Below, in pieces: positions 12,201-24,078 of a stretch of DNA of 64,000 nucleotides. The notes beneath the pieces are model-generated. The model was given only the letters and a program-made list of their open reading frames with translations. It was not told the DNA's origin and did no database searches. Both the position numbers and the translations under genes were made by a program. This DNA is from Bursaphelenchus xylophilus. Its lineage: Eukaryota > Nematoda > Chromadorea > Rhabditida > Aphelenchoididae. Position 1 is the first letter of the stretch. The number at the start of each line of letters is the position of its first letter. The DNA is taken from the NCBI GenBank assembly GCA_904066235.2, contig CAJFCV020000005.1, forward strand, positions 5,141,501-5,205,500, given 5' to 3'.

Positions 12201-12657
12201 GGACTCTGACGACAACAATATTTCCTCCGGCTCTTTGAAGTCACCGAATCTGATGTTCCCGAACTTTATAAACCCTCTTCTTCCTCCTCTTCCCCCTCAA
12301 TTCCAATTGAGTCCTAATAATAATTCGAATATGAACCCGATGGAGATGATGATGTCCAATTTCCTCCAAAATCCCTTCTTCAAACAACTTCAAATGAATA
12401 TTCTGGCCAAACAACAGCAATTTATTCAACAACAAAAAGACAGCGAGTTGATGAATTCATCGACAAAAGAGGGAAAAGAGAAAAGAGAAATCAAATCTGA
12501 GACCCAGGTGACTCCGAAGAGGTCAAAGTTATGCATCGACGAGTTGCTGAAGCAGAAAGAATTGTCGGTGGAAAATCTGGAGACCGAAGAACCCACTACC
12601 GATACCTCAGGATCCGGCGCCTCAGGGCACGAAGAGGATGATTGGGTCAAGGTCTGA
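9238..12657 (+). CDS. ceh-32: Six3/Six6-class homeobox transcription factor (CEH-32-like)
   Basis: Exons 9238-9582, 10201-10562, 10654-10911 and 12081-12657; phases agree and give 513 residues. A TTTCAG acceptor ends 3 nt before the ATG, pointing to spliced-leader addition or a 5'-UTR intron. Residues about 1-115 are Gln/Met/Ser-rich. The Six domain runs from about 136 to 250 (including [19 protein letters not shown] and [18 protein letters not shown]) and the homeodomain from about 255 to 315. [35 protein letters not shown] and [15 protein letters not shown] are diagnostic of Six3/6 rather than Six1/2 or Six4/5. The C-terminus has an Asn/Met-rich block and an acidic tail. Known role of the class: anterior head and neuron specification as a nuclear DNA-binding protein. 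The exon 2 acceptor could also be at 10234 (same phase). Confidence 0.93.
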
Positions 12658-12882
12658 GCGAATGTAATTGAAGCCTTACAATGGACGGTATCTTCTAGTC
12701 TCTCGGATCCTCTTTCTCGTTCCTCCAAACCCAACGGGATACTGTATTAGCCCGGCTCATACTCAACTTTAGTCCCACCTTCTCTCTCACTTAATTTAGG
12801 TGTTGTTCTTGTGCCAGTTTCGTCTGAATCGTGTATTTTGTTATATTCTGCGGATTTTATATTGTTCTTAATAAGATGCTCT

Positions 12883-12888
12883 AATAAA
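12883..12888 (+). terminator. Poly(A) signal AATAAA of the Six3/6 homeobox gene
   Basis: AATAAA lies 226 nt after the homeobox-gene stop codon and is the first canonical hexamer downstream, in a T-rich 3' flank. Confidence 0.6.
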
Positions 12889-15800
12889 TACAATTGTTCC
12901 CGTGAGTCCAATGTTGAAGTTGAAAGAAAGTAAAGAGAACTCAGGCAATATAATACAAAGTAATAATGGTAACGGGTAAACAGTCTTACCTACGGTAGGT
13001 TTAAAGAGTTTTTGGACAAGGTCATCGCCGAAACGATGCCTAATTAACGATGACTTCACCGTAACAGGTATGGTCTTGACTTCTTCGTCTTCTCTCGCTC
13101 CCGATTAGAGTCAATTAACCCGGCTTGTTAATGGGTTAGGTCTCCTCTCGTTGAAGGTATTAAGAGGAAGGTCGGAAAGCATCTGATTGCGTCTGACAAT
13201 ATCAATTAAACCCTCCGTTATGAACAGATCGCCACAAAGCCCGTAGTCTGGAAACACCTTCAGAGGTTACGGTAGATGGTATGACCGTTTGCTTGGGAGA
13301 CTTTTTTTAATACATTCACGTCAACATCACACTACATATTCAGTTGCAGGTCTTACGTATTAAAAATGGGAATTGAAGACAAGTCTCCACTTGTATAAAC
13401 AGTAATTACACCTTGAGGGTGTTCATGGCATCATAACTTGGGCGGAAATGTCGAATATTCGTTGATTCGATGGTATAATAGACGAAAATGATGCTCCAGT
13501 GGCCTGTTCTGTTTATAGAAACCAACGCCTCCGTCGAAAACATTCAAGTCTAATTCGACGCCATCTTCTTATAGCACCAGTCTTTATTTACCGGGAAAGT
13601 TTCATATTTTAGTCAATTTGTATACATACTTGTTAGAAAAATAAAAATTTATTCATTAATGTATTCGAATAGTCGGGCTTTATCTAAAATTTAGATTGGG
13701 AATTGTAAGGGTTACTTTACATGCTTTCACAAAGTAAATAGAGTTTGACCGTGGCAATTACTGAAACGAAATATGCCGAGTCACACCTCCGTGTATAACG
13801 AATTGCAAGGGACCAAAAGATTTGTTCGTTATTGAAAGGTCTCTTTGTTCATTTTGGCTTGAAATTGGCTCTCGGGACTCCTAAAACGTTTTATGTATAA
13901 TCGACAAGTTTTGTTGTACAAGAGTTGTTTATCCTTTTTCATGAGAAATATTTTATTTGGGGCATAACGGGTAAGGATCAAATAATTTTGCAACGTTGGC
14001 GATTGTTACTCGATCTGCCCCAAGATTGCGTGGGAGTTCTTTGCATGGAGGCTTGCCTGGAGTTGAAATTGTACTTGGCATTTGAGTGTTACAATAACCT
14101 TGTACAGTGAGAGAAACCCAGATGTATTATTACTTTTACTACACTTATTTAATGTTAACATTAAAATCCAATGTAAATTTATTCCGCGAATATGCATGCG
14201 CAATGAGAACCTTGTATGGGTGTATGCGATACTAGTTTCGCCGTAAAGCCCGTAGAATTTTCTGCGACTCTGCACTGTGCATAAACCCGAAAAAAAAATT
14301 TGCACCGTGCGTCCGGCTCAAAAATTGCGTTTGCACAGTGCAATTTTGTTTTTTGTTTTTTGTGCACTACGTCGCGCGCAATCCGCATTTTTCTTGGCGA
14401 CAAATCAATTTTTCGGAGTGCGACGGGATTTGGGGTTCGCGAAAAATTCGGCTTCGTGGAAAATGGACAGAGTGAAATTGGACAGAAATAAATTGGACGG
14501 AGTGTGGAAATTGGACAGATTTTTTTCGCTAAAATTGTCACTATTGAATCATTAAATAATTATTTTTTGCAGTGAAAAAAATCTGTCCAATTTCACTCTG
14601 TCCATTTTCCACGAAGCCAAAAATTCTACAGACTTTATGGCGCGGAGGCTTGCCTGTAGTTGAACTAGTAAGTATTCTTCAGAAAATACAATTTATAGTA
14701 GAGCAGTACAACAACAAGCCGTTTGACTCAAGGTATAATACAGTATACCATTGTCATGAGGAAAGTCAAAGAGTTGCAAATGGATTCATTTTGTTCTCAG
14801 GGATATCTCGAATGGCATTGTTTGAAAATAAAATTATTATATATATTAGAGTTCTAACCTGATTTAACAATCCAAAAACTATGATGTTATGCCGCACTAC
14901 ATAACTTTGAAAATGAAGTCACCCAATGCAGCCATAGCCATGTATTCCATGAGTTGTAGCCCTTGACAAACACATATACGTATAGTCTAATAATAGTAAT
15001 AATAATAGGAAACTGGATTCCGTTGTTTTTGAAGCTATTCTTAAATTGGCGCAATGCACATAAAATATCAAAAAATCATCTTTGAATACTATTTTAGGAT
15101 TTTTTATCGAGAAATGTCTTCAGCATACTTCAGCTGTCTCTGTTGATGATGTATAATATCAGATCCATCCCATTTTATCATGTCATCTCCATTCTAGACC
15201 CGACATAAACAAGTGATGACATCCTGCTGTCCTGAATCTTGTAATTTGGACTTTACAGTTACGATAAATAATGAAAATGTTTTGATTTCCTTGACTTCAT
15301 CTTAATTGTAAATACTTAGAAAGGTCGAGATGAATGTGAGGAGGCGTCGGCGCCTCCGGATGTTTGCTTCATGCATGTCATTTGGTTCAGTTCTCCAATC
15401 GAATACCGCCGTTACCGGGTGTTTGTGCGTTTGTCCCTATTGATACCCTTACTATTCACCTTATTATGAGTTTGATACACTTCATTATGAATTTCGTAAG
15501 AGCCGTCATGTTTTGTATGTATAATATACCAACTTCCTGTACTCAGACGTTGTAATGTAAATGTGAATGGCGTGTGTGGGAGGACTACTGTAAAAGCTCA
15601 GATTGTGGAAATAGCCACAGTCACGTTAATTATATGAAAAAATGAGTGCCAAGCAGCTGAAGATGACACTGCAAAGAGACATTCGAAATGGAATTCCGGG
15701 GATTGTTTCACCGAAAAAATCGACCTTTACATTTGTGGCAGGCTGTCAGAAAAACGATTTGAGTCAAGGAATGTGGCCTCATCACACATCTAATAATACA

Positions 15801-18800
15801 ATTGCACGTCAGCTTCGTTGAGGCGGACGTTCTGTTAGCTCAGACGAACGCATCTTTACACGATTTAACATGTAATACGTGTCAATGTACGTTTCAAAAC
15901 GTATGTCTTTATAGTACCTTCTTTTATTTATAGCATCATTAATTAAGTAAATCGAAATTTTTTTCAAAAATCAAATTTAATCGAATGCTTTTATGTCATA
16001 AAATTTCAAAGCTTGATCTTTGAGGAGAGCCAAACTCGCCTAAGGCGATTTTCTCGAATCCATTCTCTGGCTTGTAATACTTTTATAGAACCGATTATCT
16101 CAAATAATTGTAATTCCATGTACTGAGGACGAAGTAAGTAATCCCAGTTGCCTTCTTGACAGTTATTAATTACATTCTTGAGTTGTTCGCGGTTATGTTA
16201 TTTTTATCGGATGTCGTGATGGATGTGTCGTGACGAAATGGAAGTGGGTCGGCTGATGTTGACATATATAATCTGTTTGTCTATACGATTCATCAACATC
16301 TTACATCAGCGTTCTATATTAACTATAACATAATCCATTTATGAAATCCCAAAGGTTACATTGGCTATGTTTACTAAGACAGTCGTTTGTATCGTGGGTG
16401 GAGGTGTCTCGTATCTAAAGTATATTGTTTTCATAATGTCTCTTTGGCGATCAACGGTGATAGCCGTCTCGCCCTGACATAATCTCATATTCCCTTAATC
16501 ATTCTGGTACCATATATTACTGATGCATCGTGTGAGTCTTCGGAAATTATGGGAAATTGGGTCTAATTACTAAGAGGAACAGGGGAATACATACCAATCC
16601 GTTTATACCACCGTCATCATTGTTTATGTCATCTGTTTGCGGACGGAGGTTCGGGTTGTAAACGGGGGATTTGATGACGCCAATTGATCTTGACGAGGAT
16701 TTAAGGTCAAACAAAATGAATTGGATACAAGATGAACCCGGGAATCGTACAATCGGGATAATCGAGATGATACTATATTTTGCGTACTCTGGGGAAGTTA
16801 TTTCCGTTTTTGGACACCTCAACTGAAGTACAGTAACCCTTGGCATTTCTCCTTAATAGGTACGAGCTCCAGGTGTCTATTATCCCTTGGCCTTCGCGCT
16901 GTGTCTCAGCTGTAAATGATAAACGTTTTTTCGTGGTAATCTAGATAGTTAAGCATACAAAAATCGCTAATCCAAATGCCAACGGTATGTTAATAAGCGA
17001 TTAAACTTTGGGGGGAAACTCAACCCCCGCATTAAGGGGACATATCTAATCTCACGGCATCCCCGGTTCCGATTAACATTATTAAATTAAATTAATGCTA
17101 TTCAATTAATCAGGGTCGTTACGGTGGCTCAGGTCCTGAAGTTTGTTTTGATTAGTGTACTTTGAAACTAGGTGCCCCTTCCTGTTGGTTTGGTTGTATC
17201 TCACCCATGGCAACGTGTCTGTGACTTCACAACACACAATGGGGATTAAGTACCAAGATAAGAAACAGGTCATCGTACTTTAAGTCTTTTATTTATACTC
17301 AATAAAAAGCATTGTTTAGAGGGTTATGGTACGGGCTTTGTACGTAGACCGCTCTCAGATATCTCACTATAAATGTTTGATGAGGAGAATATTAATATTT
17401 TAATTAAATTGTTTCCGCGGACTGGGTTCGTTGAAAACTTTACGTCTTCGTTTTCGGCCGGCTAATAAATACGACGGTGAATGGGCGCAATCAGCGTCGT
17501 CACGGAACGATTTCGTAGGCCGTTAAGCGTTGTTTTATGAAAGTTCAGTCCAGGTCTGGTCACATGTCTCGCATAATACAATATTTACGTGTAGATTGGA
17601 CACTTCAAATCTTTTTTGTGGCACATAATTTTGTATTATAAACAAGGTGTTCGTATTTCTTTGACACTTAATGCCAGCTCATATGACTCACCTCAGAGTA
17701 ATGGCCAAAAATCGGATATGTCAGTCTGAAGGCGGTAGTGGTAATGTTGCTCAGAGTCTGAATTATTCAAGTCCGAACCAGCCTTGTCCTACGCACGACC
17801 TTTAGCCGCTGACAAAGCGGGAAGGGCTGCGTATTTCCGCCACACCATAACGATGCTGTAACTAATAATATCCAAGATGTCAAATGATGTATTGGACCGG
17901 AACCGACCACAACGAAATCCCAATTAGCGCCTTCTCCGCGCGCCCCAAATTGGACGGAAGGCAAAATCTTCGACCATACAGTAAGAGGACGTGCCTAGAT
18001 ACATAGGCGTTTGTGAAACACTGTTCTCTGGGGCTTTTAAAATGACGTGTTGTTATTTTTGATTCCCAACCAACCTTAAAAAAATCGTGTTCCAGACTCA
18101 CCAAGATGTAGGCGGGTTTCATACCAGAGTTGAGTGTAACATTGAGCTTTGAGGACCTATTTATTATAGAATTGCTGTCTAGGCCTACAAATAGGCTCGG
18201 AAACAGAAACAGTCCCTGTATAGACGATAGTTCTTAATCCGTTTAACGGCATAAAAGACGGAGCTTAAGAGGACAACGTTCTTTGTCAGACCTTGCCTCA
18301 CAGCCCTTGTCTTCACGTCAATTAGAACGGTGGAAGATACATAAAGGGATTACAAACATGTTGCTGAATCCAACGTTTGCTGGATGTGGAATCCACGTTT
18401 ATCCCCATGAACGTCAGCATCTTCTAATTCCTTGGGGACTCCTGGGTTATCCCGTCTTCTAATACCCACGTTATGTCGTATCTTATATATTGTTTTCACG
18501 AATTCGCAAGGAATTCGTAACATTATCTTATGACATCCACGGGTTTCCCCTAGTACGCAGTTTGTATTCATAGCTCCTGGGAAAGAAGACATCTCTCTGT
18601 TCTTACTGCATTAAAATTTAAGCTCGTTATATCTGAGGAAGTTTGTAAGGTAAACACAATGCTTATTCATCTAAGCATTCGTACGTCATGTATATATAAA
18701 CCGAGATTGTTTGTACTAAGAAGAGAAGTACAGTGTAGAAATTGACGCCAAGGCCAAAGGAACTGCGGTTCCCACGCCGAACTTGGCAGCGGGGTTTGTT

Positions 18801-19519
18801 TGTCAACTTGTATCTCTTTATTTTTGGAGGCTCGCTGGGTGTCGATTACCTGAGGCGTGAGCTTCTCCCACGGAATTCTTTCAGCAAATCCATGACTAAG
18901 CCAAAGAGAGCCCCTCCCACCAACTTTATATATAAGGAACTATTGGGGTGCGGCCAATAGATCAGGTAGACCGGGTTTTGTCTATTTTTTTGGTTGACCC
19001 TCAGGCCATCATCGGCCGAGGACCTACTTTCCCCGAAGTCGTCCCTGGCCATGGGCTCCGCCCCCTTTTAAAGCCAAAGTCTCTTTGGCTGGTTTCATTC
19101 GATGCGGGTCGTTCCCCAGAAGGCTCAATACTTTTATTTATCTAGGAGTTGTTATGTTCCGTACGTGGGCCACTTTACTCAACAATATGTTGCTTGTTTT
19201 TGTTATCCATTTGTAGTTAAACATGTTTCTTTTATTACACCCTCGATGTACTTGAGCGTTCACATTTGAAGAGTACAATTCTCTCCGGTGCTCGATTGTA
19301 TTTCTTTACTTGAATACTTCCTTCCGCGATGTCTCAAGTTTGGGTTCCGTAGCTAATGGTATTCATTTCAGATACATTTCAAGTTCTGCAAAAGATTTTG
19401 GACTTGTCATTCAACATTCCACCTCCTTATTGTCCCACTACGATATATTGGAGGTCTTAAAACAGCTACTTTTCTAATTTTTACAACCGAAATAGCTTTC
19501 CAGCTAGGCGTATACAATA
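12889..19519. other. 6.6-kb non-coding region downstream of the homeobox gene
   Basis: No convincing exon found on either strand apart from an inverted-repeat element at 14239-14642. Features seen: a short GC hairpin (arms GGAGGCG/CGCCTCC, TCGG loop) near 15340-15358; AT-rich stretches; and a GC-richer block at 18740-19100 with CT-rich and GGGCTCCGCCCCC motifs that may be the promoter of the gene at 19520. A short ORF at 15642-15821 was considered and not accepted. Confidence 0.5.
14239..14642. mobile_element. Short inverted-repeat (MITE-like) element
   Basis: The ends are imperfect inverted repeats: CGCCGTAAAGCCCGTAGAAT at 14239 and, reversed, CGCCATAAAGTCTGTAGAAT ending at 14642. Inside, a second, longer inverted pair (about 14452-14485 against 14583-14617) includes CTTCGTGGAAAATGGACAGA and its complement. 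The left arm also carries extra tandem copies of an AATTGGACRG unit that are missing from the right arm. No transposase frame. A 21-bp sequence (GGAGGCTTGCCTGGAGTTGA...) occurs at 14047-14067 and again, with one mismatch, at 14644-14664 directly after the right end. No clear target-site duplication, so the superfamily is unknown. Confidence 0.55.
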
Positions 19520-20044
19520 ATGCGCCTAGCATCTCTTCTTTTAACAATTGCTGCCACAGCAGAATTGATGCTCGAAGGCCTTGCAATGAGACGGCGACAT
19601 CAACGCGACCTCAACAGCATCCTGGAAGATGTACTGCCTCTACCTAATGAGCCCGTCCAGCAGACCTCGCCTGACTACTTCAAGGAATACTTATCGAGAG
19701 GGATGTTTCAATGCACATCACAATACGTAGAGACGATAACGAAACTTCACGAATTTATCAAGGTAAGGAGAAATTTGAAGCACTAAGAATATAACCTCTT
19801 TGAGGCTTCCACTGTGTTTCAATTAACTTACAAGTCGCTAACTTATATATTCTTTCAGAAGGCGCACGAGGAATATAAACGTTGCGAGAGGAGAAAAGGA
19901 CTGACACCCAAGTCGGAACAGAATCCGTTCGAGTCACTCAACAAATTCATCGGCCAATGGCAGATGGAAGAAGAGGCAGAGAAGGCGGCGTTAGGCGAAG
20001 CACATGACAGGTCACCATCATCGAAAGACCAAACAGTATTTTAA
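19520..20044 (+). CDS. Small secreted protein, 142 residues
   Basis: Exons 19520-19762 and 19859-20044, phase 0, with GTAAGG donor and TTCTTTCAG acceptor. The N-terminus MRLASLLLTIAATAELMLEG is a plausible signal peptide. A basic RRRHQRD follows, then a helical region with conserved-looking Cys residues (GMFQCTSQYVETITKLHEF and YKRCERRKGLTPKSEQNPFE), and an acidic, Ser-rich tail. Only two Cys in the mature part suggest a single disulfide. No family recognised; the RRR/KR dibasic sites do not frame recognisable peptide repeats, so a neuropeptide precursor is not supported. Confidence 0.7.
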
Positions 20045-21214
20045 TGCCTCAGGAATCACAATCAAGAATACGAGTCGTAGTGTGCTAGTCAAACAGCCTT
20101 CATTGTTTATTGTTGAACTGTTGTTTTAGAATTAATTTCTATTTATTATTATTTGTATACTGTTATTACTTTGTATATAGGTAAATATTAACATAACAAG
20201 ACGCTCGGTATATTTTTTTGAACAAGTCATCTTAAAGTTTTTGTAAGTTCTTTCTCTGAGAACTTCAGGTTGGGCCTAAGAACTTCAGGATTCCCATTCC
20301 GAAGTTGAAAATTGAGAAATAAATTTAATTTTTACGGCACTATCCTTTAACCGCACTACTGAACTTTGTTTTCCTATTTTTGGCAAGCTAATCACACCAT
20401 TAATGGAGAAAGATTGGTAGAATCGGATATAGCGGAGGAAATCTGGGCAAAGCCGCTTTAAAAATAGCTGGAAATGAAAACACCTGAATCAAAACAAACA
20501 TCCGAATGAGTGTTAAATACCACATAGGACACCCTAAAAAGACGGCATTTCCTCTCGTCTGGATATTAACACGCGACTTTATACTTGATTAATCAGTTCC
20601 CGGCATTGCCCGACCTTCTCAGATCACTTTTTATGCCGTCAATTGTGGACACGACAGCTCTTCCAACCCCACAATCACGCAAACGCCCCCAACCCCATTC
20701 TCCAAACCCGGAATCACGTGGATTCACGCGATAGACACCCAAAAAACATTGATTACATTTACCTCGTTAAGAACACCTTAATGCCATTGAAACATTTCAA
20801 TTTCAGAAACTTTTCTACCTTGAAAAACAAGATTTGTTGTGAGTTTTCGTGTCAAAGCCTAAACTTACAGTAGTCCCAAAGTTTATGAAACAACTTTTTG
20901 GGTAGTTTTCGTGTACTTATATCGTTTCTTGTTGTTACATTTATTTTCGCACATTGTATTTTTTTGGTTTACGATTGTTTTTCCTTTCAAAAGGTAGAAA
21001 GTTTTACACTTACCATGAGTCATTTGGCCGCAGAAAAAATGCTTTATTGACAACATTTTGTTACTTTTCCTGACTGTAATTTATTGATACCCTTCCGTTT
21101 TTTAAGAAAGTGCATTATTGAAACTCAGGGTCTCCTGGGAGTAGTCACACGGCAGTAAAGTATTAATGGCCGGAAGGAATTGTATTGACGGTAAGGAGTC
21201 TCTCATACCTACCG
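20045..21214. other. Intergenic region between convergent genes
   Basis: About 1.2 kb, AT-rich, with an AAATAAA-type signal near 20316 that could serve the upstream gene. No ORF or RNA gene supported. One TTACAGTAGTCC copy of the dispersed motif described under findings lies near 20867. Confidence 0.4.
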
Positions 21215-21379
21215 TTAATCCCCGGTTGGCATTTCCTTAAGTGGATCAAAGGATTTCGGGGCTGGCTTGAGTACAACGTCAAAGACGCTGTATTTCGATA
21301 ATCTTTTCTTAGAGTCCTCGAAGCCCAAAATTAGAAGACCCCAAATAGTTTCCCATCCCAATCCCCCTGTCGTCCCCAT
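21215..21379 (-). CDS. Candidate 54-residue protein downstream of the rhodanese gene
   Basis: An ATG-initiated ORF on the same strand as the rhodanese gene, 69 nt beyond its stop codon, which is operon-like spacing. The N-terminal half is Gly/Trp/Leu-rich (MGTTGGLGWETIWGLLILGF), possibly one short membrane span, followed by a basic segment and a Pro/Lys tail ending EMPTGD. It resembles small mitochondrial membrane subunits in size and layout, but I do not recognise it. Its composition is protein-like throughout, which is why I list it; it could also be a chance ORF in a 3' UTR. Confidence 0.3.
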   Translation of the reverse strand: MGTTGGLGWETIWGLLILGFEDSKKRLSKYSVFDVVLKPAPKSFDPLKEMPTGD

Positions 21380-21448
21380 TGTCCACGCGACTGTAGTTAC
21401 TCTGTTTACGCACACATAACAATTTATTATCTTTTGTACATACCAAGA

Positions 21449-23252
21449 TTAGTTTATGAGATGGGGCGAACGGAGTTTCAGTTCGGGAATGCCGGCCTGA
21501 AAAGGGACAAGAAAGATTAATTGGACGGGTGAGTCAGGATGTCTAATTAAACACAATTACATTGTAGAGTCGGACTCTGGGGTCATAGGTCATGGCCAGA
21601 GCCAGCACGACCATCGAAGCCTCTTCAGGGTTGTTGCCTGCTGCAATCGATTCTCTGCCTGCCATGTAACCAGCTTGTCCCAGCCCTGTAAATGTTTGGT
21701 AATCCAGAATCTTTTGCTCTTACGCAATGCCAACTCTGGTGGAGAGTAGATCTTTCCATCAGGTCTGACCAAATCTTCGGCAGGCAAAGATTTGGCTCCT
21801 GGAAGATGGGGGCCAACAACTCGAGCCAGTCCAACTGGAGGAGGATTCTGAGCAATCGTATCGGGAGTTGGTCGGGGCTGGTCCAGTCCAATAAATTCAG
21901 GTTTTGGTCTGGCATCCAAAAAGTTGTACTGAAGAGAGTAATTGTACCCTCAGAATTGTTCTCACCCAATATAATTTGTTCAAAAGACAGTAGCCATTCC
22001 CCTCCACACTAGAGAGTTCGTCGAATCCGATGACTAGTCCAGGATCGAAGGCAGCAGTCCAATTTCCTGATTCAATATGCCCATCCAAGTCGGATAAAGA
22101 GTAATTACCGGCCATCCATCGAGCTAATCCCCCATCCAGAATGCTAGACCGTGAATGACCGTAAATCTGAAACAATTGTGGGCTTCCCATGCTCTTTGGT
22201 CGGTTCGCTTACCCTGAATAGATTCCACACCCTCGTCTCGAGAGCACCTCCCAGGGTTCCTCGGGAGTAGATGACCAAGTGATCTCCTTGGTTTATTCCT
22301 AATCTCTGAACATATTCCTGAAAAAGCTCCGGCGGATACAAAGCCGAGGGATCATTCCAAGCGGGATAGGTGGCTATATCCATGTTGAAGTGAACGGCCG
22401 AGGGAATGTGGACACGCTGGAATTCGGTGTTGGCCTGGGGCCTAAACTACACGCGTTTCGGTGACATACATTCTCGGCGAAGAGTCGATCCCATTTCCCG
22501 TAATACTGGTCACGGAACACTTTGTAGTCCATCGGGGGATGTCGTGAAGACATGGTTGCGTCTATCAATTTTATCGGCTTCCGTGTCTAAGAAACATAAT
22601 TTAATTATATTACAGTATTTTCTGATTAGTTTTATTACACAATAACATTACAATGGCTTCGGTTCTTACCAGCAATGCGTCATTGACCCAGTCAGCGTCG
22701 ACGATTAGTGGAATTGGCTCGGGAGGAGCGTATATGGGCTGAGGGACTACTGTAACAAAAGCATGACGTTAGATCTCCGGAAACTCACTCGGTCCGATGA
22801 ATCCTGGGTTTGCGGGATTCTGTTGATACCCCGATGCTAAAAGGCTATGATTACAAACTCAGAAAACGACCTAGGCTACCTATTGAAGCGTTTCGGGGTT
22901 TTTGCTCCTGTCTTACCACTGATGTCGTAGTATCTTGAGCTGCCATCTGAGGCGATGGAGGGATCGATGAGATAGGACTTATCATCGGAGTTGGACTGAT
23001 CACAGTTAAGGTGGGAGTACCAACTGTTGGAGTGATCAAGGTCGGGGAATCTCGAGTGACATTGGAATCGAATGGAAGATTTGGGGACCCAGATTTAGGC
23101 CTATAAGTCTGGCCATTCATGTAGTAGTTAGTAAGCGAGGGGTCAGCCGGATTTGAAGGATCTAGTAGCCCTTCTTGATACCTCAACGTACTTGATACCT
23201 GACATTGGATACTTGTCATTGCCACCCATAGCACTACCGAGGATAGCCACAT
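21449..23252 (-). CDS. Secreted double-rhodanese protein, probable pseudoenzyme
   Basis: Nine exons: 23252-22880, 22836-22789, 22749-22670, 22586-22470, 22434-22213, 22166-21966, 21928-21724, 21685-21561, 21496-21449; phases agree, 472 residues. A splice acceptor 2 nt before the ATG suggests a spliced leader. MWLSSVVLWVAMTSIQCQ is a signal peptide, followed by a Pro/Thr/Ser-rich linker (to about residue 150). Then come two rhodanese domains like those of thiosulfate/3-mercaptopyruvate sulfurtransferases: domain 1 with HLVIYSRGTLGGALETRVWN and ILDGGLARW, domain 2 with FLDARPKPEFIG and GAKSLPAEDL. At the domain 2 active site the family Cys-x-x-G-V-T-A loop is replaced by IAAGNNPEEASMVV, so the persulfide-forming Cys is absent (Gly near 432). 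Several introns are only 35-45 nt. Catalysis is therefore unlikely; an extracellular binding role is inference. Confidence 0.85.
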
Positions 23253-23633
23253 CACTGGAACGCAAAAAACTGGAAGTGCGACCTTTTGCTTTTACACGTT
23301 TATAACGGGTAAGGGCTCTTAAGAAGACCCAAAAATACGATAAACAAACAGTCGCGCGGGGGTTACATTGTTTAGGTCACCGAGACGGAATTTATACAAT
23401 GATAGCTTGATCAGATTATCTTTTCCATTGTGTCCTCGAAACTGGAGGTGTCTGAAGTCCAGCCAGTGATGATTGAAGTGCAAAACAATTGATTCCAACG
23501 CTTTTTCCCCATCACAAATACGGCTATTTCGGTCTGTGGGACTTGGGTTTTGATCTGTAGACGATGAACTTCGGCTTGGATGGATGTTGGCTGAAGTGTA
23601 ATACAATTGGTAATAGCAGTAAAACGAGGATAT

Positions 23634-23896
23634 CTAGGAGGACTTTCGAGGAGCCACATGCTTTTCTAGCGTTGCATCCTGCTTTGAACAGAGCTATTTG
23701 CACTTTTACCTTTCTATCTTCCAGGTCTGCCATCTCTTTTTCACGCGACAGAGTACGGTAATCCTGCTAACATTCTCTACGTTACATTCACTGAATCCAC
23801 ACCAACCTGCGAGTCTTCGTAATCTGCCTTCGACAGCAAGATTAGCACATTCTGTCGGTAATCGGATACGGAGAGGCTGACACAATTGTTGTACAT
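23634..23896 (-). CDS. Candidate 62-residue helical protein
   Basis: Exons 23896-23807, 23763-23710 and 23678-23634 read in phase 0 throughout and encode a charged helical protein (DYRQNVLILLSKADYEDSQ, DYRTLSREKEMADLEDRK, DATLEKHVAPRKSS). Introns are 43 and 31 nt. The first donor (GTTGGT) is weak; the second is acceptable. It lies 182 nt after the stop of the giant secreted-protein gene and about 380 nt before the rhodanese start, same strand. The heptad-like charge pattern makes it look coding, but no family is recognised. Downstream, 23319-23633 holds overlapping ORFs in three frames and is more likely its 3' UTR and intergenic DNA. Confidence 0.4.
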
Positions 23897-24078
23897 GTTA
23901 TATTATTCCTTCCTTTCTTTGCCTGCGGGGTTTAAAAGAATGTGGAGGGCGTCTTGAGTCATCCAGTCCCTCTGTCTGTATGTCTGCCAACCATGACGCA
24001 TTTCAAAAAAAAATTTATGCCAGAGTTCAGCTGCATTGCAAATTTATATTAAAGATACGAAACAAATCAATTTACATT

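Noticed and set aside
14179..14555. ORFs of 92-120 codons on both strands
   Set aside because: They run through the inverted-repeat element and share no features with known proteins.
15642..15821. 59-codon ORF (MSAKQLKMTLQRDIRNGIPG...)
   Set aside because: Protein-like start, but isolated in the homeobox-gene desert, with no partner exons, no family match and no promoter or poly(A) context.
17767..18122. Minus-strand ORFs of 65-80 codons
   Set aside because: Low-information sequences in the non-coding domain; no splice sites or family resemblance.
23319..23606. Overlapping ORFs in three frames downstream of the 62-residue candidate
   Set aside because: No consistent splice model joins them to a start codon; more likely 3' UTR or intergenic sequence.
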